Below, piece after piece: positions 34,680-45,100 of a DNA stretch of 64,000 bases. Below the pieces are notes generated by a model that had not been told where the DNA came from, ran no database searches, and saw only the letters and a list, made by a program, of their open reading frames with translations. Origin of the DNA: Protula sp. h YS-2021 (lineage: Eukaryota; Annelida; Polychaeta; Sabellida; Serpulidae); contig OX457029.1 of assembly GCA_949752745.1 (NCBI GenBank), forward strand, positions 17,359,413 through 17,423,412, given 5' to 3'. A program made the position numbers and the translations under genes. Numbering within the stretch: the stretch's first letter is position 1; every line of letters begins with the position of its first letter.

Positions 34680-37160
34680 TACTCAAAATTGTATCAGAAG
34701 AAGCAATTTGAAAATTAGACACAAAAAATTTAAAAAATGTCCCCCATTTGGTCAATTTTTTTCGGATCGCCAAAATGAGTAATTTTTCAAAATAGGTCTA
34801 CCTAGGGAGTATTCGTGAAAAATTTGAAGAAAATTTGATCAAAACTGTGGGAGAAGAAGCATTTTGAAAATTGGCAACCACAAAATTACAAATGTCCCCC
34901 ATTTGGCCAATTTTTGGCGGATCGCCAAAAAAAAAAAAAAAAAAAAATTTTTCAAGAGAAGTCTACCTTGAGAACAACTATCAAACATTGGAAAGGAATC
35001 CGATTAAAATTGTGGGAGATGAAGCAATTTGAAACTTTGACAACAAAAAATGAAAAAATGTCCCCCATTTGGCCAATTTTTGGCGGATCGCCAAAATAAG
35101 TAATTTTTCATGAGAGATCTTCCTTGAGAACAACTATCAAAAATTGTAAAGGAATCCGATCAAAATTGCGGGAGAAGAAGCAATTTGAAAATTTGACACC
35201 AAAAAATTAAAAAATGTCCCCTATTTAGCCAATTTTTGGCGGATCGCCAAAATGAGTAAATTTTCAAAAGAGGTCTACCTAGGACATATTCGGGTAAAAT
35301 TTGAGAGGAATCCGATCAAAACTGAAGGAGAAAAAGCATTTTGAAAATTGGCAACCGAAAAAATTGAAATGCCCCCCATTTGGCCAATTTTTGGCGGAGC
35401 GCCAAAAAAAAAAAATTTCAAAGAGAGGTATACCTAGAGAACATTCGTGTAAAATTTGGTGAAAATCTGATCAAAATTGTGGGAGAAGAAGCATTTTGAA
35501 AATTGGCAACCACAAAATTACAAATGTCCCCCATTTGGCCAATTTTTGGCGGATTGCCAAAAAAAAGTAATTTTTCAAGAGAGATCTACCTTGAGAACAA
35601 CTATCAAACATTGAAAAGGAATCCGATCAAAATTGTGCGAGAAGAAGCAATTTGAAAATTGTAGACCAAAAAATTTGAAAATGTCCCCCATTTGGCCAAT
35701 TTTTGGCGGATCACCAAAATAAGTAATTTTTCAAAATAGGTCTACCTTGGGGATATGGGTGCAAAATTTGAAGAAAATCTGATCAAAATTGTGGGAGAAG
35801 AAGCATTTTGAAAATTGGCAACCACAAAATTACAAATGTCACCCATTTGGCCAATTTTTGCCGGATCGCCAAAAAGAGTAATTTTTCACGACAGGTCTAC
35901 CTTGAGAACACCTATCCAAAATTGGAAAGGAATCCGATCAAAATTGTGGGAGAAGAAGCAAATTGAAAATTTGACACCAAAAAATTGAAAAATGTCCCCT
36001 ATTTGGCAATTTTTGGCGGATCGCCAAAATGAGTAATTTTTCAAAAGAGGTCTACCTAGGGCATATTCGGGTAAAATTTGAGAGGAATCCGATCAAAACT
36101 GAAGGAGAAGAAGCATTTTGAAAATTGGCAACCGAAAAATTTGAAATGCCCCCCATTTGGCCAATTTATGGCGGAGCGCCAAAAAAAATAATTTTTAAAG
36201 AGAGGTATACCTAGAGAACATTCGTGTAAAATTTGGTGAAGATCTAATCAAAATTGTGGGAGAAGAAGCATTTTGAAAATTGGCAACCACAAAATTACAA
36301 ATGTCCCCCATTTGGCCAATTTTTGGCGGATTGCCAAAAAAAGTAATTTTTCAAGAGAGATCTACCTTGAAAACAACTATCAAAAATTGTAAAGGAATCT
36401 GATCAAAATTGTGCGAGAAAAAGCAATTTGAAAATTGTAGACCAAAAAATTTGAAAATGTCCCCTATTTGGCCAATTTTTGGCGGATCGCCAAAATAAGT
36501 AATTTTTCAAAAAAGGTCTACCTAGGGAATATTGGTGCAAAATTTGAAGAAAATCTGATCAAAATTGTGGGAGAAGAAGCATTTTGAAAATTGGCAACCA
36601 CAAAATTACAAATGTCCCCCATTTGGCCAATTTTTGGCGGATCGCCAAAAAGAGTAATTTTTCAAGACAGGTCTACCTTGAGAACAACTATCCAAAATTG
36701 GAAAGGAATCCGATCAAAATTGTGGGAGAAGAAGCAATTTGAAAATTTGACACCAAAAAATTAAAAAATGTCCCCCATTTGGCAAATTTTTGGCGGATCG
36801 CCAAAATGAGTAATTTTTCAAAACAGGTCTACCTAGGGCATATTCGTGTAAAATTTGAGAGGAATCCGATCAAAACTGAAGGAGAAGAAGCATTTTGAAA
36901 ATTGGCAACCGAAAAATTTGAAATGCCCCCCATTTGGCCAATTTTTGGCGGAGCGCCAAAAAAAATAATTTTTAAAGAGAGGTATACCTAGAGAACATTC
37001 GTGTAAAATTTGAGAGGAATCCGATCAAAACTGAAGGAGAAGAAGCATTTTAAGTAAAAGTTTACACACGTACATACACACGTACATACGTACATACGGA
37101 CGACGGATACCCCTCTATTGATAAGATAAGACCAGCCCGACATAGTCGGCTGGTCTAAAA
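34680..37160 (+). repeat. Longest 155-bp satellite array, about 15 units
   Basis: Regular units of about 155 bp: TTTTTGGCGGATCGCCAAAA, AGTAATTTTTCAAGAGAGGT, CTACCTAGAGAACA, GGAATCCGATCAAAATTGTG and GAGAAGAAGCATTTTGAAAA. Higher-order alternation of unit types is visible (GAAGAAAATCTG versus GAGAGGAATCCG types). It ends with CACACGTACATACGTACATA, GGATACCCCTCTATTGAT, a hairpin (GACCAGCCCGAC...GTCGGCTGGTC) and TAAAAA at 37130-37160. Confidence 0.9.
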
Positions 37161-37444
37161 AAACTTAATTAATATTTTACGCTCGAAAAATTGAAGCGCC
37201 CCCTATAGTTTACACACATTTCCAGTGTATAGCTTACACAGTGGATTTTGAGTGTACACGTCGCCTAAAAAGCAAAATGGGGACATTGCAGATTCAGACT
37301 GACGGTATCAAGTTAACGCCATACACAAATTTTAAGCGCTCTTCAACACGGCATTTTGTCCTCACTTGAAGGTTAGGTTCTCAGTTAAAAGGTCTGTACT
37401 TGTGTTTTCACAAGATTTTTGTCCTCTGTTTGCCACTTAAACAA

Positions 37445-37665
37445 ACGCATACACACACAGAACGTAGAAACACTATATGTCTGACATTGGTCAGGGAGAC
37501 AGGACAACAAGCATGTCCAAGGACATGACCCAGCCGAGTTACTAAACAAAGAAAGACAGAAACGAATACTGTTAGGCCAAACAATGAAGAACTTTGTTTC
37601 TGAACGTAACTTTTTCATGATTTTAATTGTATTGTTCTTTAGATCCCTTTCAACTGCTATGAGAA
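37445..37665. repeat. Stacked fragments of three repeat families
   Basis: 37445-37500 is the end of the TGACGTCA family. 37506-37625 starts with AACAAGCATGTCCAAGGACA and matches 52800-52925. 37627-37664 is the tail part of the SINE (TTGTATTGTTCTTTAGATCC). It reads as successive insertions. Confidence 0.65.
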
Positions 37666-38117
37666 GTCGGCCAGACTAAACAACGTCTCACAGCTAAGTT
37701 CAAGCCAAAAATTCACCATTTTTAACAATTTCCCACGACGTCAATTTTAGGCCGATTTTGACAATAATGCCACGTTGCACATCTTCAATATATATATTTT
37801 CACTACGCAAAGTTTCAGGATCCTACGTCAACCCATCTATGAGAAGTCGGCCAGACAAACCATCGCGTCACGGCTAAGTTCAAGCCCAAAATTCACCATT
37901 TTTAACAATTTCCCACGACGTCAATTTTTGGCCGATTTTGACAATAATGCTCCGTTGCATATCTTCAATATATATATTTTCACCATGTAAGGTTTCAGGT
38001 TCCTAGGACAGTTCCTTCTATGAAAAGTCGGCCTAACATAACTTAGTACTTTTTGTGAACAGACAGACGGATGGACGGACCAGCTGATAACTATATCCCT
38101 CCGTTTCACGGATGATA
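37660..38117 (-). mobile_element. Inverted, truncated relative of the 19401-20128 element
   Basis: Two to three satellite units and the left end (AACGGAGGGATATAG, then CATCCGTGAAACGG variant) of the Helitron-like family appear on the minus strand. The right end with CTAG is missing. Confidence 0.6.
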
Positions 38118-38495
38118 AAAACATCAGACAGATGTTACAACTCTAAGCTCTTTTACTTAACAAAGATGACAAGATTATGCAGAAAAGACTCTGCAGATTC
38201 CAGTTATAATACCACGCATTCCATTGGACGTCCATATTGTATATGAATAATCCCCTCGTTCTTTGCGTATTTTCTCTGACCGATACACACCAAAACAGCA
38301 ACTGCAAGTAACCACTGAGCGAAAGGCAATTCTCTGTTGAAGTACCAAGGACTGTCGATGTATTAGAACTTCAAATCACTGTTAATTCTGAATTCCCTTT
38401 AAAACGGGATGTCGACTGCAATTCTATCCCGAGGGGTCACAGACTGTACAAAAAGACTTTGGAAATTCAAACAGAAGGTCAGCAATGAAACCACA
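38118..38495. other. Downstream of TAF3; nothing recognised
   Basis: Ordinary sequence. If TAF3 transcripts extend this far, it would be 3' untranslated region. No clear poly(A) signal on the minus strand. Confidence 0.45.
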
Positions 38496-38497
38496 GG

Positions 38498-38820
38498 ATG
38501 ATAAACACCCACAAATGTTCCTTCACAGCACCACGTGTTAGCCAGTCCTTCACAGTGCCATGTGACAGCAAGTTCTTTACAGTGCCACGTCACAGCAAGT
38601 TCTTTACAGTGCCACGTCACAGTAAGTCTTTCACAGTGCCATGTGACAGCAAGTTCTTCACAGTGCCACGTGACAGCAAGTTCTTTACAGTACCACGTGA
38701 TAGCAAGTTCTTTACAGTGCCACGTGACAGCAAGTTCTTTACAGTGCCACGTGACACCCAGTCCTTAACAGTGCCACGTGCCAGCCAGTCCTTCACAGTG
38801 CCACGAGGAAAACAGCCCGC
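38498..38820. repeat. 27-bp minisatellite, each unit with an E-box-like site
   Basis: About eleven units of 27 bp, consensus CAGTGCCACGTGACAGCAAG plus TTCTTTA. Around six units hold a perfect CACGTG and others CATGTG or CACGTC. The unit length keeps frames open on both strands (SKFFTVPRD on plus), but no start context or partner exon supports a protein. Confidence 0.85.
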
Positions 38821-38896
38821 TGCAGCGACACAAAATGTCACTTGCTAACAGAGGCTAAGTACATCTACAAGGTGCAAAGGTTGCTTCTAAACTGGG

Positions 38897-38904
38897 TATA
38901 AAAG
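38897..38904 (+). promoter_or_regulatory. TATA-like box downstream of the E-box array
   Basis: TATAAAAG at 38897, 80 bp right of the 27-bp array and 130 bp left of the TAF3 stop codon, on the strand opposite to TAF3. If used, it would produce a transcript antisense to the last TAF3 exon. Position-only evidence. Confidence 0.2.
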
Positions 38905-39032
38905 CTGCTCCTTACGCCTCTGAGGCTCCTGAACATTTGTGCTAACATTCTTCTTTGTCCGCAGTTGAACTCACACAACCGTACTTAAAACGTTTTCGAT
39001 ATTGTCATTTTTTCACTTTTCTAGAAGTAGCG

Positions 39033-39180
39033 TTAAGATTTTTTCTTTCTGCCGCGGCCCCTACCACGCCCCCTGCCGGAGCCCCTCGTGGACGGTTTCC
39101 TGGACGGCTCGCTGCTGCGGTGCTTGGGGCAGTACCAGCTCTCATCCTCCGGGGGCTCTTCCGTGATGCCAACACAGTCC
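39033..39180 (-). CDS. TAF3: TAF3 last exon: end of PHD finger, basic tail, stop
   Basis: Acceptor ATGTTGCAG; the first base completes the Trp codon of WYHW. It reads DCVGITEEPPEDESWYCPKH, then an RG-rich tail ending RKKKS and stop. Human TAF3 has PCVGI...WFCPKC at this place, so the last zinc ligand is His rather than Cys. GC-rich, unlike the surrounding DNA, and preceded by no comparable frame. Confidence 0.92.
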
Positions 39181-42100
39181 CTGCAACATGCAACAACGAC
39201 GTCAGGGCGGGGGAGAGCGTACGCCTACAAGTCAGGGCCATACAGGTAAACTGAAGGATTATGTCCTTTTTGTTTTTGTTTACCCTCTTCCCCAACCACC
39301 TCCATATACATACAGCAGAGACTCTCCTTTCCTAGACCTGTTTTTAAAACAAGAATGTCCATGTACATTGTGCCCAGCTGTAAAGGCGAAGACATTAGAA
39401 AGGTGAAAGGAGAAACCGATCATTTCTGACAAAACTGAGATTTTGATAGAAGGCCTCATGGGCAACAGTAATCGGACTAGATCTGTGGGATCAACAGCAT
39501 TGTGTTTCTCTTGAGGCGTTTACCTGTTTTTGCCGAACCGACAGTAAAATATCGAAACTTAACTGAAGATCAAAAAGAAAAGAAAAGAAAAGAGATTTTA
39601 TGTACAAATATTTTGCTCAAAGTTTCGTGTTTTAGCCACAGTTTGAGACCATAAACTAGAACCGCATTTCGCAAGCGAAATTTTCAGCACTTGACAAACA
39701 TTAACATTAACAAGTTTGTCCAAGGACAAAGTCCCAGCTTACGAAAAGCGATAAGAACAATTCCAGCGTGCAGGAGCAAGGGAATTTCCCTAAAAAATTG
39801 GGCTTCAAAAGACGAGATGGCAAAGAGCAAGCTAAATAATTAATTTAGCAACGGACCCGAATAGACCGATAAATACACACACAGATTTACCACAGGCAGG
39901 AGGACATGCGCCTACTGTGAGGGAGCAAAAAGGGAAAGGGGGGGGGGGAGAAAGGTGGAAGATTTGAGTAGTCTGTAGAGTAGTGTGCAGAGCGTAGGGC
40001 TTCATTAATAACTGCACGTTGAGTCAATGTTTCGAACCTCATGCACTCCTAAAAGTGAGGTTCTAATTCTTACTGTACATATTTTTTCATTCATAATACA
40101 GTTCTGTTACTTAAGTTTCAATGTTTTTGTATGTATTATTTTACGGGGTTTCCACCTCGGACAAGTGCGCATGTTTATTTAGCTTGCGTCGATGTGCGGT
40201 TGGCATTTCGGATCAATGCTCATGTTTATTTAACTTCCGTTATGGTCTGTTCCCATTGCGGACTATTACGCATATTTATTTAGCTTGCTTCGATGCGCGG
40301 TTCGCATTTTGGACCAATGCGCATGTTTATTTAACTTCCGTTAAGCTCTGTTCGCATTTCGAACCAGTGCACATGTTTATCTAGCTTACGTTGACGCGCG
40401 CTTCGCATTCTGAACCAGAGTGCATGTTTATTTAACATGCATTGCCGCGCAGTTCGCATTTCGGACCAGTGCCCATGTTATTTAACTTGCTTTGATGCGC
40501 GGTTATTATTTTGGATAATTCCGCATGCTTATTTAACTTGTGTCGATGCGCGGTTCGCATTTCGGACCAGGGCGCATATTTATTCAACTTCCGTTGATGA
40601 GCGGTTCGGGTTTCCGACCAGTGCGCATGTTTGTTTGGTCTTGCGTTGATGTGGGCTTCACATTTCGGACCACTGCGCAAGTTATTTAATTTGCTTTGAT
40701 GCGAGGTTCTTATTTTAGACCAATGCGCTTCCGTTAATGCGCGGTTCGCATTTTGGGACCAGTTCGCATGTTTACTTAACTTGTGTTAATGCGGGCTGCT
40801 CATTTTGGACCAGTGCGCATGCGCATGTTTATTTAATTTGCGTTGATGCCCGGCTGGCATTTCAGACCAGTACGCATGTTTAATTAACTTGCATTGATGC
40901 AGGGTACTTATTTCACACCAGTGCGCATGTTTATTTAGCTTCCGTTAATGCGCGGTTCGCCTTTTTGACCAGTGCGCATGTTTATTTAACTTGTGTTAAT
41001 GCGGGCTGCTTATTTTGGACCAGTGCGCATGCGCATGTTTATTTAATTTGTGTTGATGCGCGGTTTTTTAGACCAGTGCGCATGTTGATTAAACTTGCGT
41101 TGATGCACATTTCGTATTTTCAACCAGTGCGCAAGCTTGGTTAACGTGCGTTGATGTGCGGTTTGCATTTCGGACCAGGGCGCATTTTTATTTAACATGC
41201 GTCGATGCCGGTTCTTATTTCGGACCAGTGCGCAAGTTTTTCAATTCAGTCAAAAGGACAAGCCGTTTGCATGACCCCCTAGAGAAGGCTCATACCAAAA
41301 ATAAATGAAATCGGATAAAAACTATAGGATGAAATGCATTTTGATTTTTTTTTCTTAAAAAATTCCCCAAAAATCCCCTGATCCACTCAAAAAGCACAAA
41401 CCGTATTCCCAGAGCCCCTAGGCATGCCTCACACCGAAAATGATATCGGATCAAAACTGTAGCAGAAGATGCATTTTGAGGTATTTTCCTCAAAAATTCT
41501 CCCAAAAAATCAGGAATTCCCAAATCGAGTCAAAATCGAGTCGTATACCCAACCCAACTAGCGAGCCCTCATACCAAAAATAAATGAAATCGGATAAAAA
41601 CTGTAGGAGGAAATGCATTTTGAATTTTGTTCTTCAAAAATTCCCCAAAAATCCCCTGATCGACTCAAAAAACACAAACCGTATTCTAAGAGTCCCTAAG
41701 CATGCCTCACACCCAAAATAAATGATATCGGATTAAAACTGTAGCAGAAGATGCATTTTGAGGTATTTTCTCCAAAAATTCCCCTAAAAATAAGAAATTC
41801 CCAAACCGAGTCAAAAAGCACGAGTCGTATGTCCGCCTCATACTAAAAAATTACATGGAGGAGATGTAGGAGGAGATACATTTTAAATTTTATTCTTCAA
41901 AAATTCCCCCAAAATTAAAAAATCTACCCATCGACTAAAAAAAGCACAAGCCGTATGCATGATCCTTTAGGGATGCCTCACACCAAAAATAAATGACATC
42001 GGATCAAAATTGTAGGAGAAGATGCATTTTGAAACAAAAGTTTACTAACTAAGTAACGCCATCCACAAACCGATAGGAATACCCAAGCTTACCCGTAACG

Positions 42101-45100
42101 TAAGCTGGGCTAAAAAGCAAAACTCATTTTGGCCTGCGTTCCTCTTGACTCTAAAGCCTCTCTCCCGCGGAAACCACCTGGACGCACCCCACCCCCCGTT
42201 CTCAAATAATGTTTATATTTTGGACTTATTAGTATGTTAACTGCTTTATCTGGACAATTTGTTTTAATGAAATTGTCATGCCATTGATATATTAGCAAAC
42301 ATCAAACAACAGCTTGAATTCCGTTTATAAACCGCGTACATCTGCTTGGTGATGTTGGCTCAACGGCTTTATTGATTGAACGCACTAGCACTTTTTCTCT
42401 ATGCAGGCAGAGCTCGCGTAACGCCCATAAGTTGTGCTGTTTGCTCAACCGTTACTTTGCTTTTAAATGCGCTGAATTTAACACTTATTATTTATTCTAA
42501 AATCAGCTGTGTTCGCATCGCGTTTTCAAAGCATGAAAAAAAAATCGTAGACGAAAAAAAGTCGGGATGCGCACCCTCACATCAAGTTCTACATAAGTAA
42601 AAAGTTTTGGGGTACTAGGGCCTGTACGAGGGAGCGGAGATAGAAATGGTTAGGGTAGATCGTAATTGGTGACAACAAAATGTTCAATTCTGACTAAACT
42701 TAACTAGATGCTGTCAGAGAGCAGCAATATCCCCCGTGAAACCCTAAATATTACCCCTATGCAATATCTAAGCTAATGGATTACCATTGACAGGAAACTG
42801 GACACCCTTCCTTGAAGTCCACTCCGTTTGCATATATGTCGATTTATGACGATTTTTAAAAGCCTGTCATTTTGTCAATTTTGCTTCGATCAAACTGAAA
42901 CCTTGACGTTGCACATCTTTATACCCTATATGTTGCCTATATGAAATATGAAAGCTGAATTATGCTTCGTTGATATAGAAGTGGTGTCCACAAAGTCCTA
43001 TACATGTGCACATATGTCTATTTTCGACGATTTTCAAAAGCGTGTCAATTTGTCAATTTTGCTTCGATCAAACTGAAACCTTAACGTTGCACATCTTTAT
43101 ACCCTATATTTTGCCTATATGAAATATGAAAGCTGAATTATGCTTCGTTGATATAGAAGTGGTGTCCACAAAGTCCTATACATGTGCACATATGTCTATT
43201 TTCGACGATTTTCAAAAGCCTGTCAATTTGTCATTTAAAAATATTACTCACCTAATGCGCTTTAAGAACAAATTAACGTCCGTTCATATAGTGGTGCCCA
43301 CGAAGTCCACTCCGTTTGCATATATGTCGATTTATGACGATTTTTAAAAGCCTGTCATTTTGTCAATTTTGCTTCGATCAAACTGAAACCTTGACGTTGC
43401 ACATCTTTATACCCTATATGTTGCCTATATGAAATATGAAAGCTGAATTATGCTTCGTTGATATAGAAGTGGTGTCCACAAAGTCCTATACATGTGCACA
43501 TATGTCTATTTTCGACGATTTTCAAAAGCCTGTCAATTTGTCAATTTTGCTTCGATCAAACTGAAACCTTGACGTTGCACATCTTTATACCCTATATTTT
43601 GCCTGTATGAAATATGAAAGCTGAGTTATGCTTCGTTGATATAGAAGTGGTGTCCACAAAGTCCTTAGCTTGAAGAGGGGACGGACGGACGGACGGACGG
43701 ACAGACGGACGGACAATCTCAAACCTATATCCCTCCGTTTCACGGGGGATAATTAGCCAGATGCAAATTTGGCGACCTTTTATACTCATATATTCCTTAT
43801 TTTGCGATATTTGACAAATAAAAATTGTTTTCAGCCACGGAAGATGGTCTTTCCAATTTCACCAATTTGGATCTACTGTAGCCATTCGTTCTCCTCTCCC
43901 TTGTAGTGTCAGAGAAGAAGCTGAGACAAGAAAATAAATTTTTATTGTCAAGAAAATAAACACCAACGGCTGCCCGCACAAATTCATATAAGCTTTAGTC
44001 AAAGACTTGTCAAGTGTTAATAATGAATTCCACTGCGAAACAAACTTGTCACCTTTCAAAACATGAAGGGGGTCAATAACAAATCTCGTAAAAGGATAGG
44101 ATTGCTGAAATGATTTCAAACTGTAGCTAAAAACGAAACTTTGACGCATATAATTGAAAAAAAAATTATCAAACTTTTTTTCCTGCCCAAATCCCCCTCT
44201 CCCAAAATATTCCAAACTTATGAAACGCACTGTATATACATATATACAGGGATATTTCTGGGATTTGGCGACTGTGGGGCTGATGGGCGATGGCCCCAGC
44301 CAAAAAAATGGGGGCCAATTTTAAAGCCACAAAATGAACTTATCATAAGAGACAAATTAGGTCGATTTTGCAACATATTTTCTTCAGAAAGATAAACAAA
44401 GTTGATTGCTTACCCAGATTAACAATGTTTTATAAAAAAGTACACATGTCTTTGAACCTTTCATAAAATATCATTGGACACTGATATAGTAAATAGGACG
44501 CAACATGATATAGTAAACAGGGCTTGAGAAAAGTTACATGTAAACATCAGTATATAAAAACCCTTTATCAGCTGGAGGGGATTTTGGACTTGCGGCTTCG
44601 TGATTATCAGTCAAACGAGCTTCTGACATGGCCACAACGGCCTCGACAACTTTCGACTGTTAATGAAGCCTCAAGGAGCACATTTTTCATTTTTCTACAA
44701 TGTGACCGTTTTTGGCCAATATTTTGGCTCATTTTGGTCAAATCGCCAAATAAAATAAACTCCTGATGCAGGAGCTCGAGAGGAACATTTCTGCCAAATG
44801 TTAACGAAACCGGGCCGGATTTGCAAGAACAGAAACTTTTTTGTGTTTTCCTAGGGAACGTTCCACTTGTTAGAAGGTTCATTAGTTAGAAGGTTCACCA
44901 GTTAGAAGTTCCACGCTCATTTTGGTCAAATCGCCAAATAAAATAAATTCCTGATGCAGGAGCTCGAGAGGAACATTTCTGTCAAATGTTAACGCAACCG
45001 GGCCGAATTTGCAAGAACAGAAACTTTTTTGTGTTTTCCTAGGGAACGTTCCACTTGTTAGAAGGTTCATTAGTTAGAAGGTTCACCAGTTGGAAGTTCA

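Noticed and set aside
34680..37160. CRISPR-like regular repeats
   Set aside because: Units of 155 bp with no short repeat and unique-spacer pattern, in an animal genome; a satellite array.
38498..38848. 116-residue plus-strand frame of SKFFTVPRD repeats
   Set aside because: The frame is open only because the minisatellite unit is 27 bp. Frames on other phases and the other strand are open too, and nothing flanks it as a gene.
44260..44340. GGGATTTGGCGACTGTGGGG segment as a possible exon
   Set aside because: No supporting frame with splice sites on either strand.
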